A DNA stretch of 64,000 nucleotides from Euptelea pleiosperma (GCA_035048495.1 CM068547.1:30387913-30451912), one strand, 5' to 3'. Counted from the stretch's first letter, positions 11,725 through 24,048 are shown. Numbers and translations: made by a program. Notes: a model not told the origin generated them from the letters alone.

Positions 11725-12305
11725 TACACCTATGTGGGGCCCACATGGAGATTAGTTAAGGGCTTATTTTTTGTGAGAATGATCTCCACACCTCACAAAA
11801 CATAAGCCCATTCTAAAATTTCTATCCCTATCAAATGGTCCAGATTTTATCAACATATAACCCACCCTTCATAGGGGCTGAATCTCATAATGAGCTGATT
11901 TTTTGTGAGGATGATCTCCATTTCCTCACCAAAAATCATCCCTTAACTCATCTCAATGTGCGCCCCACATAGTGTGTCATGAGTTATTTTGACATGCCTA
12001 TGTGGGGCCTACATGGAGATGATTAAAGGACTGACTTATTGGGAGGATGATCTGCTTACCAAAGAGATCATCCTCACAAAAATTCATCCTATTCTGAAAT
12101 TTCTAACCCTATCAAATGTGAACTTCAAGTTAACAATGAAATGGATGATCTAGAAGTTCTCAACTTGTAATCCACTTTTCATAGAGCTAGATATTTCAGA
12201 ATGGGCTAATTTTTTGTTAAGATGATCTTCAAGGTGAGGAGATCACCCTCACCAAAAATTAGCCCTTGAATCATAACCAAGTGTGTCCCACATAGGCGTG
12301 TCAAC
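11725..12305. repeat. Two tandem family C MITEs
   Basis: Two adjacent palindromic copies, about 11730-11995 and 12000-12300. Each begins near 'cctatgtggggcc', holds 'gatgatctcc...tcacc' words, and returns through the reverse complement to 'cccacatag'. They lie in the last large intron of the PFP-alpha remnant. Confidence 0.7.
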
Positions 12306-12850
12306 TGGTGTGTCCAATCTGTTTCAGGCAGAGTTGGGTTGCCCAAGGACTCATCCGAGCCCAACTCGAGGTAGGGACAACCCTACCCAAGCGGCCAAGC
12401 CCAGCCCATGGTCGAGTTGTACCTGCTGGACTTGGATTGGGCCTATCCAAGTTGCACCCCCAACAGAGAGTTTTCTTTGCAAAGCCTTAGGTGATCCAAG
12501 GTGAATCGAGTGGATGCCTGGTGCATTTGTGGCCAAAGAAGAGAGATCCATCTCCTTCTACCAATTTCTCTCGATTTAAGGAAATTTTCAAATCTTTCTT
12601 TTTTTTAACTTCTAAGTAAATAAAAATGTTTTTTTATACTGTATGGGATGAATCCTATGCTTTCAAAACTCAATCTAACTTTCCCAATTTGTAGTTTTAT
12701 ACCTCCTAGTGCTAACAAAAGGGCAGATCTCTTGTCTAAAAAGGGCACTTCTGGCACATTTTGTTCTTTGGGGATGATTTTATCTAGTCCCTCCCTTCTA
12801 TAAATTATTGCCAATCCATAAAAACAGAAAAGAAAAAAAAACATTCTTCT
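12306..12850. other. hAT-end-like GC-rich piece and AT-rich intron sequence
   Basis: 12310-12440 holds 'gttgggttgcccaagg' and 'cccaagcggccaagccc', similar to the hAT element at 19708. The remainder is intron of the PFP-alpha remnant with no recognised content. Confidence 0.35.
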
Positions 12851-12957
12851 TACTCATAAGGTTTTCCTCCCAAATCCACAGACGCTGGATGGATTGATGG
12901 TTTTCCGATTGATGAAACCCCAGAGCCATGCAACAACCTCTTTACAGTCATCATTGC

Positions 12958-14394
12958 CTGCCACAATCAATTGCAACAAGATAAATCAATAAATCTCAAA
13001 TGAGATTCAGCCTTACATGAACAAAGGGAATGGTTATTGGCGGTTGTAGGTCAAAATCCAAGGATTTAATTGTAACTGTACAAGAAAGATTATGTAGGGT
13101 CTAGCAATGCTAATGGACTGGGTTGTCCGGTTTCAACTAGTATGAACCACAACCATTCACAAACCAGTGCAGTTCATTAAAAAATAAAAAGTCTAAAACT
13201 ATTCAAAACATCTGATTCTTTTACAGATCATTCAGACTGCTTGAACTTCACCTAAATATTAATATTAAAATAAACCATACTGGCCTCTCTCAGCTTGGCC
13301 TCTGGTCCAATTTTACATATAAAACATTGGAGTACAGGTGACAATTAATAATAATCATACTGAAAGATTGGTAACAACCGCCGGAATGCTAGATGATTCG
13401 ACCATCCTTAAGTAGTTGTAGGGCTGTGGGTCACAAGCTACTAAAAGTGGGTAAGTTAAACAAATTTTTCTTGAACAAATTTAGCATATAAATATTTTAT
13501 CATTTTTAGGACTCCATGTTATTAACTGATAAGAGTACAGCTTAGTTTCCAAACTATCATTATTTCGATAAGTTATAAAGTTGGCAAAGTTTAAATATGA
13601 ACCTAGATCCATCCATTAGTTATCAACAACATGGCTACTGTTAGAAAGTGGAAAGCTCAAGACCTTCAGAATGGAGGACAAAGTAAAAGTTGATAAAGGA
13701 AAGTCGGAGCGAATAAGAGATATCATATGGCTGTTCCCAAGAGCACACCAAGAAATTCACATTTTTCGTGTTCATTTATAAAATAATCCAATCTCACTTG
13801 AGGTAATTATCGATGATATGTCCCTACTCACTACTGAAATGGTAAATCAATGTTGTAAACCCAGGACTTGGAAATAACTCAATTGGGTTATACACAGATG
13901 AATCGTGAATTTTATCTAAAATATTCAATAACGAAATAAAATCATTTGCCATTCTTAGACATGGAGTTTTTAGCAACATAAATGCTCTAGTTTATGAAAA
14001 ATTACCAAATAAGGATCACTGTTTTAAATATTTTCCTTTCAGGGATTCTGATTCGCCTGCCTCTTGGTCATATGACCAAAATGCACGAAAAGACATTGTT
14101 TTTTAAAAGTTGGTATATGAGATGCCTAATCTCAAGATTGGTATCCTAGTTGACTAAGTTTGAAGACATCATGTCTTTTTCCGTATAAAGTTTGTACTTA
14201 TGAATGCATTTTTGGCATAAATTGGCATCGCAATTACCAACTTTTAAAAGTTATAATTTGATATACCAAATTATCTCTATTAATATAGTCTGGGTCGAAT
14301 GGGCACATTTTGAGCCTTGCCAATGCACTAGATCTCTAAGTAACCAAAAAAGTGACTTGACTCAACCTCCTGATGAGTAGACTCATTGAGTCTC
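12958..14394. other. Intron-like sequence of the PFP-alpha remnant
   Basis: AT-rich, with no recognisable exon on either strand. The missing PFP-alpha exons that should precede 12957 were looked for here by their expected motifs and not seen. Confidence 0.35.
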
Positions 14395-16420
14395 CCTCCA
14401 TAGTGTTAGTTTTGCATTTATACCTTCCTTAGTCTCATAAATCAACACTACATCATCGGTAAATAGTATACACTAGGGGACCTCTCCTTGCATATGTGTA
14501 GTTAATCCATCCAACTAATGCAAAGAGGTACAAACTTATGGCCAATCCCTGGTGCAAACCCATTGTAACTAGGAACTCACTTGTCTCACCACCAACTGTC
14601 CTCACACTAGTTATTGCTCCCGTAAACATGTCTTTATCAATATCGATATTATCACTTGGGACTTTTTTCCTTGATACCTAGCAATTAGACTCCCTAGAAC
14701 TCTATCATATGGCATGAAACCAAACTAGTTTTCTGATATTTTTGTTTCTTGTCGTAATCTTTTCTCTATTATTCTCCCATAATTTCATAATCTGACTCAT
14801 AAGTTCTATCCCATGATAGTGTAATTTACACATCTCCCTTATTTTTGCAGATAGGTACTATAAGACTTCTCCTCCATTCTTCTGGAATTTTCTTAGTCTC
14901 TAAAATTTTATTGAGCATCCTAATTAACCAACATAATCTAATTTCTCCCATGTACTTCCAAACCTGTGTTGGAATACCATCAGGGCCTTGAGCCTTTCGT
15001 ATCTTCATCTTATCTAAAGCTTTTTTCACTTCTATACGACTAATCTTACAAGAGTTTATATGCCCACTAGTCTCTATAGTAGTGTCATGACTAGCTTCTC
15101 ATTCACGTTCTAAGTTTCCTATGTAGCTCCCATTTAATAATTTTCGGAAGTAACTCTTCCATTTTTCACTAATCTCCTCTTCCCTAACTAAAACTCTCTT
15201 CTTTTCGCTCTAAATGCATCTAACTTGATCTATGTCTCTAATTTTCCTCTCTCTCATTTTTGCAAGTTTGTAGATTTTCTTCTCATCTTCTCTTGTTCCT
15301 AACCTATTGTATAAACTCTCATACGCCTTATATTTTGCTTTACTTACCACTCTCTCTGTCTCTTTTTTAGTATTTCGATATTTTTCAAAGTTTTCCTTAT
15401 TCCTAGCACGTTGCCAATTCTAATAACATGACCTTTCTCTCCAATCACTTTTTAGACTTTTTCACTCCACCACCAAGTTTCTTTTGCAAGTGACTTTTCC
15501 ATTTAGATTCTCCAAGAACTTCGTTTGCTAATCTTTTGATACAACTGGTCCTTCATCCTACATCACCTTAGTTTCTGCATCTAAGTTCTATTTTCCCTCT
15601 TCTAACAATTTATTTCTAAAGGATACTACTATATCTCCTTTTAGATTCCACCATCTAATTTTTTGGCACTTTATACTTTCGGTCCTTCTCTTCAATCTCT
15701 TAATGCAAACATCTGTAACTACTTGCCAATGTTGTGTAGTCAAACTCTCCTGGGATGACCTTACAATCTTTGCATATCGCGCAATCCCTTCTTTTAAGAA
15801 GAAAAAAATTCTATTTGACTTCTGTTCGATCCACTCTTAAAAGTTATTAAATGTTCATCTCTCTTCTTAAAGTATTTATTGTTACTATTAGATCATACGT
15901 CATGGAAAACTCAAGAATTATAACCCATCTCATTTCTTTCTCTAAATCCTTGTCCTCTGTGTACTCTCTTATACCCTCTCCTTTCTTTTCCTAAGTGCCC
16001 ATTTAGGTCTCCTCCTATAAATATCTTCTCCTCGTGCAGAATTCTTTATAATAATTTATCCATTTTTTCCCAAAATTATCTCTTAATACTCTTATCTAAT
16101 CTGACTTGGGGTGCATAAGCACTAATAATGTGAACTATCGCTTCTCATAAGACTAGCTTAATCTTACCCTATTAACACTTACAACACTATCTCAGGTTTT
16201 TCACTACTGCTATACCTACTCCATTTCTAACATTTTCATCTCCCTTATAAAAGAAAAGCGTGTAGCCCTTCCCAATACCTTTGGCTTTATCTCCTTTATA
16301 TTCAATCTCCTGTAGGTATGCTATGTTAACTTTTCTCCTTCTCAATGTATCATCCAACTCCCACTCTTTACCATATAAAGTCCTTAAATTCCAAGTGGCT
16401 AAACAAATGTTTCTAACTAA
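14395..16420 (-). mobile_element. Degenerate RTE-type LINE
   Basis: Read on -, the 5' part (16090-16415) encodes an apurinic-type endonuclease start: ATWNLRTLYGKEWELDD, RRRKVNIAYLQE (with the catalytic-type E) and RNGVGIAV. Reverse transcriptase follows: KMKIRKAQGPDGIPTQVWKY and the IPEEWRRSLIVPI motif at 14826-15029, then LFTDDVVLIYE (the YADD-type box, here FTDD) at about 14435-14465. Many stops and frameshifts lie between. It occupies the place where the middle exons of PFP-alpha should be and has the same orientation. Confidence 0.82.
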
Positions 16421-17489
16421 AGGCCTCGTAGATCAATTAGAAAAGAATGAAGCAAGATAATTCCCTGATAGAACATAAAACATATCATTGTGCTTAGTAC
16501 ATGTGAAAAAATAGATTACAAACTTTGCATCAACTGGGGGCATTGTAAAGTGCAAGAACACCCAGGTCGACTAGAAGAGCATGACATAAACAGTGAGATG
16601 ATAAAAAGAAAAAAAAAAGAATCTAGTGGAGCCAAACAAGAGAGAAATCTAAGGTCAATCCTACAGACAGCAAGTGGGCAGATCAACAGCCAAGCAGTAT
16701 TTAATGCACATATGAAGGTGGCCAAGATCCAATATCATCCATATCATATTTCTTTTGGATGGTCAGAAATATGTGGTAAATGATCAAGAAGAAAAGCTCC
16801 AGTTTTCAAGGGGATGAATTTTTGGCATAGGGGTCCACTAGGTGGGATTGGACTCATCAGTACACAATGTGTACTTTGTAACATGATTTAGAAATGGTTG
16901 TAAAACTTTTTAAGGATAAAATAGCAGTAACGCTGTATACTGTACAGTTATTTACCATTTTTTACCGTAACATCATAGTGTCTGGTAAAATAACAATAAT
17001 GGTTGCCTACCGTTAAGCGATATAATGGCCCCTTTTAAACCGTGCCTTGTACAGCTATGCTGTATATCGACCATAGTTACAGTCTACAAATAACTTAGAA
17101 CATTGTGAGAAAAGGGAAAGCAGTCATCCACAAGGTCTACCTTTGATTAAAAGTGAAAATGATGTGAAGTATCTGTGTGTGTAGCATTGTCCAATGTCAA
17201 GATGTCCAGACCTAGTTTGATGTGTCTGTTAATAGAATCATCACTTCTATCGTATATATGTCTCTGTTGTGAACGTGATCTTGAATGATTGAGACGCTAC
17301 ACCGTCATTGCTTAATTATATTTTCAATGTTGTACATGCAGATCCAACTATCTAATTCAGAACACAATCCTCTTAGAAAGGGAAGCAATTCTAGGCATCC
17401 AAAGAAAATAAGCTTCAAGCACAATGGATTGTCTCCTTCTCTTTCAAAATTGTAAATATAAAAAAGGAAGCAATGAGGCATTCTATAAC
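16421..17489. other. Intron-like sequence with a hAT-MITE relic
   Basis: 16890-17055 resembles a decayed family B MITE ('accattttttaccgt' and 'ggccccttttaaacc'). No PFP-alpha exon is seen, although the exon after 17490 should lie here in an intact gene. Confidence 0.35.
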
Positions 17490-17661
17490 TGATCGCTGGG
17501 AGTTCTTTATTGACTTGGGCATCTGGGGCCCCACTGGATTTTGTCAAGAAATGTGCCAAAGGCTGTCCATATGTCAGAGGAAATGATCGACGGATTGACT
17601 GAGCATCTGATGGATCTGCAACAGTCGTGGATTCACCAAATTCAACTTGCACTGTTGTTCC

Positions 17662-18516
17662 CTAGTAAATAAGAAACGGAAGAAAGTTAGACTTGAATTG
17701 TACCTAATATATGTAACAAGGACACTCCATGTCAGATACGTCTTAGCATGGCTACCATTAAAATCCTGAGAACAAAAGCCACTAGAGCACTTTCCAGGAA
17801 GACAACAGAAAATCCTGATAATGCAATGGAGATTTTTGACTAACAAAAATCATTTTCAATTAAAGACCCAAACTTATAAAGACTGCTGAATTTTAAACAG
17901 AACTAGTCAGATTCTTTCTCTTTATTCTTTGATCAATTGAGGTTATGTAGAATTCTCTACAACCTAACATATAACAATGTGAACTAGGATGGCAAAAGGC
18001 ATACATGGAACAAAAGCTCCACAAAGAAAAGCTTCAAATTCTCACTGGTGTGCCATGGAAGCAAAAGTTAACTAGTCCAAGATAAAAGTGGGGGATCATT
18101 CAGAGGCAAGCATGAAAAGAATAGGGCTGGTGGGATATATGTATGTTCTTCTCTGAATGTACACCTGAGAAACAAAGTAAAATTAATCACAGCGACTCCT
18201 CAGGCAGCCCAATGCACACATTATGTCGTAGAGATGGAGAAGTAGAGCCAAAGAGGGGGGTAAAGATGCCAAAAAATGAAGCATGAAAGCAAGAAAATGT
18301 AGAGATATGTATAACTGTGTATAATGACACACCCCCCACAGGCTGATCAATGCAATTCTAACATTCCACGCTCAGCTTGAGAGTAGCTGAAATCTCTCTT
18401 TTCCCAGGTAAATACATTGGCAAGCTGACCTTCCCTCTGTAAAGCCAGTGCGAACAGTCCATTCTCAACTTATTTCAGACAAAGTGACAAATCAGCCTCT
18501 ATGTACTTGTTCAAAC
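17662..18516. other. Upstream of the PFP-alpha remnant exon; no gene seen
   Basis: The short first exon of PFP-alpha was sought on - and not found. The sequence is AT-rich and unremarkable. Confidence 0.3.
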
Positions 18517-18845
18517 CATGGTTTAAAAAAACGTTGTAACAGCCTTTATAACGGTAACACCCCAACGGGCACAACCCCATTACGTTATTTAGCCTAAAAC
18601 AGAAAAAATGGGCTTAGTGTTATAATGGCTGTTATAACGGAAATAAGTGAAGTTATTATGTCCGTTATCCATTATTGGCGGTTATTTTGTCTGTTATTTG
18701 TTATTTTACCGTCAGCAATCTTATTTAAAAAAAAAAAAAAAAAAAAAACTAATCAATAAAATAATAACATTTTTGGACTCAGATGACCCCGTTATAACGG
18801 ACATAGTGCCCATTACAACGTTACAAGGCACCATTTAAAGCCTTG
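18517..18845. mobile_element. hAT MITE, family B
   Basis: Ends CATGGTTTAAA (18517) and the inverted form ending CCTTG (18845), with 'gttataacgg' words in both arms and a poly(A) run at about 18726-18747. The flanking octamers do not match, so the target duplication is lost or the ends have shifted. Confidence 0.7.
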
Positions 18846-19707
18846 GTACTTCAAAGTTCAAACTTCAAACATTAAACACACAATTCCAACAAAGGAAAGT
18901 ATTTGTTGAGAGACCCACACCGTGCAGAATAATCTGATACTGTTTCTTCCAGTTTGTGTTAGCCCCACCCAGCTTTATGTCTTTTGATGTCCGCGTCATG
19001 AGTGCCCCACCCCAGTAAGAATAAGGCAGAGATCACTTTTATGGAATAGGACAGAAGGTCTCTCTCCCGGCTTTGGGAATCCTTTCAAACATTTTGTCAA
19101 GCAGTTGGCATGTAGTCCCCACTCCCCAGGGCTTACTCAACTACCCCCTTCTGAACAATCATACAGATCAGCAATCAAGGGCCAACACTTGGTATCATGT
19201 AGTGTCAATTATATCAAATTCAATGGAAGGATCGTAAGATAGTTCCATGTTCAACATAGTAAACGGCTTTGATTCCCTTCCTACGATAACTACATTGTAC
19301 CAGCTCTATGTCATCTACATATAAAGTTAGTTTACCGAATATTTGGAAAGACTGTATGATCACCTAAGGTGCATCATCTTCAATTGGCCTACTAAGTCAG
19401 AGTTCCAGATCCAGGCCGTTTAATTGATGGTTTACCTCTTGTGTGGGCCACAGCCCAAAGGAATGGTAAATGTGGGGATGGGTTGTGATAGGGCGTCCAA
19501 CACGAATAGTAAGTTAAACAATGTGGAATGAGAGTTATTGGCTACCTAGGTAAACTGTTCCCTTTTCTAAAACCTACCGTAAGAGATGTAGAACCGGTTG
19601 ACGAGGTCTCCAAGTTTAAAGGTAAACTGGCGCAACTTTACTTGTGTTGGACGCTTCTCGTGTCCAACAACATTTGACATCAACGCTAGGGAAAGGGTTT
19701 TCATAGG
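18846..19707. other. Non-coding stretch
   Basis: No gene, RNA gene or clear repeat is seen between the family B MITE and the hAT element. Confidence 0.3.
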
Positions 19708-20064
19708 TAGGCTGCAACTCGGAGTTTGGGATCAACCCGAGCCCAACCTGATCTTCAAGATTGTGAGCCCAAGCCCAACCCAATCCGAGGTCGGGCCTAG
19801 AATTTTCAGCCCGAGCCCAACCTGATTGGGTTAGTCAGGTTGGTAAATTACTCAATTTTTTTTTTTTTTTTTATTACTAAGAAACGTAAAACACATTAAC
19901 AAAATGTATACATTTATATTTGCAACAGGGTTCAGGTTCAATCCGAGCCCAACCTGATTTTGATTTGGATGTCAAAATCTAGGCCCAAGCCGAAGCCGAG
20001 TACAGAAGAGGCCAACCTAACCCTAGCCCAACGTCGGGTTGAGGCCGCCCAAGTTGCAGCCCTA
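19708..20064. mobile_element. Non-autonomous hAT element
   Basis: The left end TAGGCTGCAACTCGG (19708) and right end AAGTTGCAGCCCTA (to 20064) are inverted repeats typical of hAT elements. The flanking octamers ttcatagg and gttatagg match at 6 of 8. The inside is rich in 'gagcccaacctga' words; a T-run lies at 19857-19872. It encodes no transposase. Confidence 0.7.
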
Positions 20065-20134
20065 GTTATAGGGTCACCTGTCCTTGGACATTCAAATCAT
20101 GGACCTATGAATGAGAGGAATAAAACTTCACTGC

Positions 20135-20445
20135 CCGCCCACAGTATAAGCCACGTGGTACACGCTTACAGGACGCTGACAGTATGGATGTTTTGTCAAT
20201 CCCTAAGGGGACCTACAATCAATCAGCTTGATTAGTGATTTCAAACCTTTGGATCCTTGTACCCCAAAAACTGGTCAATAATGAATTCCCATGGTTAAAA
20301 TCGACGAAAATGCCTCCAATCCAATGCTTAGAAATCAATAATCAGGTTGATTTTTGGCTTGTAGGTCCACCTAGGGATTAACCAAACATCCATATGGTCA
20401 GTGTGCTATAAAAATGTTCCACATGTCTCATATTGTGGACGGTTT
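20135..20445. repeat. Family A MITE
   Basis: The left arm has GCCACGTGG (about 20151). The right arm has the decayed form 'ccacatgtctcatattgtgg'. The central palindrome 'aatcagcttgattagtgattt' / 'aatcaataatcaggttgatttt' is plain. Confidence 0.75.
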
Positions 20446-20507
20446 TACTCTGAATGATAGTTGCAGACAACCTAGGGAATCCATTCCTTTTTCGAAGAAC
20501 AAAGAAA

Positions 20508-20905
20508 GGCTCGGGCCGGTTACCGCCCTAAAATGACAGGCTCCCGTTACAGGACACAATATGTGCCATGTGGCACACGCTTAGAGGACTCTGACCGTAT
20601 GAATGTTTGGCCAATCCCTAAGTTGACCTACAAACCAAAAATCAGCCTTGATTAGTGATATATAGGCGTTGGATTGGACTTTTTTTCATGGGTTGATAAC
20701 AACTGTGGTAATTTGAGCAGTAATTGAGGTACGAAGTTCCAACGCCTAGAAATCACTAATCAGGCTGATTATTGGTTTGTAGGTCCACCTAGGGATTGGA
20801 CAAACATCCATACAGTTAGAGTATTTTAAGAGTGTGCCATGTGGCTCATATTGTGTCCTGTAACAGGAGCCTGTCATTTTAGGGCGGTAACTGGAGCCCA
20901 ATCCC
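20508..20905. mobile_element. Family A MITE with long outer inverted repeat
   Basis: The outer arms share GTTACCGCCCTAAAATGACA in inverted orientation, followed by 'aggacacaatatg'. The palindrome covers almost the whole 398 bp. The outer sequence resembles the ends of the copies at 23415 and 51550, which defines a subfamily. Confidence 0.8.
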
Positions 20906-21094
20906 GAACATTTTGTGTCCAATAATGTTGGTCACTACAATTATCCCAAGGGATGTACTTGAGATACCTAAAGACCTTGACAGTTATTTCTCTCTTTTTG
21001 TGTACTTTATTTCTTGAGAAAGAGAACACAAATTCCCTAGTTAGCTTACTTTTCTCATTCCATGCATTATAATCTTATTGGCTCATACCAAAAT

Positions 21095-21310
21095 TCATCC
21101 TGCTAGTAATTTTTATCCGTTGGATTAGAGTCCTTTTTATGGTTTATTTTTAACCATAGATTTTTAACAGCATTTGGGGTACTCAGATTCAAAAGTTTGA
21201 AATTTATACTTAGACCGATTTTTGTTATGTAAGTACATCTAGGGATGGACGTCCAAACATCCTTATGGTCAGTAACCTCTAATAGTGTGCCACATGGCTC
21301 ACACTGTGGG
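21095..21310. repeat. Partial family A MITE
   Basis: The central and right parts remain, ending 'gtgtgccacatggctcacac'. The left arm is missing. Confidence 0.6.
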
Positions 21311-22690
21311 TATTCACTAAATGCCAGTGTGAAAATGTTGAATGACCAAAACACCTTATAAAGTAAAAAAATTTAAGAAAATGAAAAAGCAATGTTTATT
21401 AATTTAGGAAATTTAAGGGTCATAATAAGAATAAGGTTTTTGTTGATTTTTTTAAATAAAAGCAGAGCATTGAATGAGCTACAATTAGGTGATATGTGCT
21501 TTGACACCAAAAAGACGGAGGAGCCCCCTTCTATGTAAATAGTTTAAAGAATACAAAAGAAACAAAATAGGGGTATTTTTGGGATATTGGGATTTAGCAT
21601 GAGGCACACAAGAAGGGCCTTTGTCGATTAATAAGTAGAATAGATGATCTTATAACAACCCTTGATCAACTTAATGTTACAAGACGTACCATGCAACACT
21701 TAATGACATTTGTAAGAAAGGGATTGAACTTAATCCTTTGTGAGAAAGTATGTTGATATTTTAGGATTGTAGAGAGGGATTTAAATAAGTGTCCCGAAAT
21801 GGAGCCCGTTAATCATTTTTTACTATTTTGAGCTATATCTTCCATTAAAACATTGTCATTTACTTTCACATAATGTTCCAATTTGACCAACTCAATCAAC
21901 CTGAACGACCCAATCGGGCTGGGCTGGGGCTCATAGCATTGAAGGTCAGGTTGGGCTCTCTCTCTCTCTCTCACAGAGTGAGCCAAATCCTATTTCCCTT
22001 CCTAAAATCTTGCAAAATATTACAATCGGTCCTCTCCATGTCTTCAAAGTGCGTACCTTTAAAGGTCAAGATAGATAGACGTTTGGTTCTACACAACCAT
22101 GTGAAACCCTCATAAGAATAAATGTTGATAAATTACGCGGGCCTAACATAAGAACAAAGGTTGATAGTTCATGCGGGCCGCACATAATAACTAGAGTTGA
22201 TAAATCATGTGGGCCCCACATAGAATGAAAGTTGGTGGATCAACATGGGTCCCAAATAATAGAGGGATGTTGATAGAATATACATGTGCTATATGTCAAG
22301 TGGGCTACTCATTAGGTGGGCTAAGCCCATTGGGGGGCAAAGGGTGAACCTTCAAAGTACATGCGTCTTCGAAGACTTAGGGGGGAGGTGAACCTTTGAA
22401 GGTTTACTTTCGCGCCCGTCTTCAAGGTCCACTCTTTCTTCAAAGGCGCACCTTGGTGTGACCCAAACACTTGTCATAAATCAAGACATACAACTTTAAA
22501 CAAAAAGCACGTCAAAGGTAAGTTACCAAATACAGCCTAAAACTCATTAAATGCCTCTTTACGCCAAGAACTAAAACAATTCGTTAAATATGTTATTTTG
22601 CTTGTATTTAACCATTATTACATTTTCAGCCCCTTGTTCCCACTTAATTACTTTTCAATGTCCTCTCTTATGTTCAATAATGATCAAAAT
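21311..22690. other. Non-coding stretch with a (TC)n tract and a 36-bp minisatellite
   Basis: A short (TC)n lies at 21957-21971 and the minisatellite is listed separately. No gene is recognised; small reading frames lack domains. Confidence 0.35.
22111..22276. repeat. 36-bp minisatellite, about 4.5 units
   Basis: Units start at 22111, 22147, 22183 and 22219, each opening with 'cata' and carrying 'gttgat' and 'gcgggcc' or variants. A partial unit follows to about 22276. The copies differ at several positions, so the array is not recent. Confidence 0.8.
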
Positions 22691-22845
22691 CTACGGGTTC
22701 AAAATAAACCATGGAAAAGACTCTAATCCAACTGATACAAGTTGAATTTTGGTATGTAAGTCCAGTTATCAATGGGCCGCCCAAACATACATACAGTCAA
22801 TGGTCTTTCAGAGTATGCCATGTGGCTCACGTTGATGAAGCTCCT
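22690..22845. repeat. Family A half copy
   Basis: Only the right arm remains: 'aactgatacaagttgaatttt' through 'gagtatgccatgtggctcac'. Confidence 0.55.
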
Positions 22846-23282
22846 GTATACAATCACTCACGTGCAAAACACATGCCAACCCGGCCCCTAGTATAAATAA
22901 AATATTTAATATAGATTCATTTTCCATTATTTGCTCTTTTTTTTTGCATTTATATATGAAAAAAAATTATTGGTTTTGGATTTTGACGTCGATCTAGATT
23001 TACACGAATTTACCAAAACCCAGCTGATGATTGTTGGGAAGCCCGGTAGCAGTTTAATAAAATATACCATAATATACCACGAAATTACCTGTAAAAAGAA
23101 AGAAAAAAAATGTTAACATTTTTATAGAGGATGTGGAATATGGTCATTTCATTAAAAGATACCTGGGGTGTCGTTCCAGAACCTGTCCCCAGTTTAGAAT
23201 GTAGATTTGGGTTGTAGTAAGTAATACCAAGATTTAAGTGGGTTTTAGATTACATATAGTTATTTAGAATTTATCCAACAAA
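22846..23282. other. Non-coding stretch before the tRNA gene
   Basis: AT-rich sequence with no recognised feature. A CAA triplet just upstream of the tRNA is usual in plants, but no element is certain here. Confidence 0.3.
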
Positions 23283-23367
23283 GGGGTGGTGGCGCAGTTG
23301 GCTAGCGCGTAGGTCTCATAGCTTCTGAGTTATCCTGAGGTCGAGAGTTCGAGCCTCTCTCACCCCA
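23283..23367 (+). tRNA. Elongator tRNA-Met (CAT), with 11-nt intron
   Basis: The acceptor arms GGGGTGG and TCACCCC pair, with discriminator A at 23367. The D arm is GCGCAGTTGGCTAGCGC and the T arm carries GAGTTCGAGCC (B box). The anticodon loop reads CTCATA and is interrupted after position 37 by GCTTCTGAGTT (23321-23331); removing it restores CTCATAA with its stem. Plant elongator tRNA-Met genes carry just such a short intron. The mature length would be 74 nt. All arms look intact, so it is probably functional. Confidence 0.94.
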
Positions 23368-23414
23368 ATCTTTAATTTTAGACTTCGAGCCCCATTGTCA
23401 CATATATATAATTA

Positions 23415-23787
23415 GGGTCGGGCTCCGTTGACAGGGACACATTATAAGCCATGTGGCACACTGTTACAGGAATCTGACCTTATGGATTTTTGTCGAATCC
23501 CATGGTGGACCTACAAACCAAAAATCAGCCTGATTAGTGATTTATACGCTTTGGATTGGACTTATTTTCGTGGGCTGATGTCAACTGTGGGAATTTGAGC
23601 AGTATTTGAGGTACAAAGATCCAACACTTATAAATCACTAATCAGGCTGATTTTTGGTTTGTAGGTCCACCATGGGATAGGACAAACATCCATATGGTCA
23701 GCGTCCTGTAAAAGTGTACCACGTGGGCTTATATTATGTCCCTGTACCGATGTCTGTCATTTTAGGTCTGTCAACGGAGCTCGACCC
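23415..23787. mobile_element. Complete family A MULE MITE with perfect 9-bp target duplication
   Basis: The element runs from GGGTCGGGCTCCGTTGACA to its inverted partner ending GAGCTCGACCC. The nine bases atataatta occur at 23406-23414 and 23788-23796. A 9-bp duplication is the mark of Mutator-like transposition. The whole 373 bp can fold as one long hairpin. Confidence 0.92.
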
Positions 23788-23796
23788 ATATAATTA

Positions 23797-24030
23797 TCTC
23801 ACCATAGAGATCATCCTCATAAGAAATCAACCCTTTTTTAAAACTTCTAACTCTTTCAAATGTGAACTTGAAGTTAATGTTGAAAATGTGACGCGCAATT
23901 CATTCAGAAATATTCAACTTGCATTCCACGTTTTATAAGGCTTCAAATGTCAGACGGGGCTTATTTTTGGTGAGGATGATCTTTATGGTGAGGAAATTAT
24001 CCTCTCAAAAAATCAATCCATATCTCCATA
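23797..24030. repeat. Family C MITE, partial
   Basis: 'accatagagatcatcctca' at the left is followed by the inverted words 'ggtgaggatgatctttatgg' at the right. The outer termini are missing. Confidence 0.55.
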
Positions 24031-24048
24031 TGGGCCCATGATCATGTG

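Larger units (their letters stand above)
9982..17661 (-). pseudogene. PFPA: PFP alpha subunit (PPi--fructose-6-phosphate phosphotransferase), partial gene remnant
   Basis: Four exons on - match the plant PFP alpha (regulatory) subunit, about 617 residues when complete. 17490-17661 encodes GTTVQVEFG...TYGQPLAHFL and ends one base into a codon. 12854-12957 encodes AMMTVKR...[13 protein letters not shown]. 10640-10835 encodes [20 protein letters not shown] and KELQAYLD. 9982-10095 encodes VKTGCSQEVLKVAL and ends in TGA. Splice sites and phases agree between the last three exons. The first exon and all the middle ones (roughly 350 residues, with most of the substrate-binding region) are not found between 12958 and 17489, where an RTE LINE sits. 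A run of 20 C's lies inside the third exon and replaces the conserved residues before KELQ with glycines. PFP makes fructose 1,6-bisphosphate with pyrophosphate in the cytosol; this copy could not make a full subunit. Confidence 0.75.

Noticed and set aside
16490..16783. 97-residue reading frame near the PFP-alpha remnant
   Set aside because: No similarity to PFP-alpha or any family I recognise, and an unremarkable composition; left unannotated.
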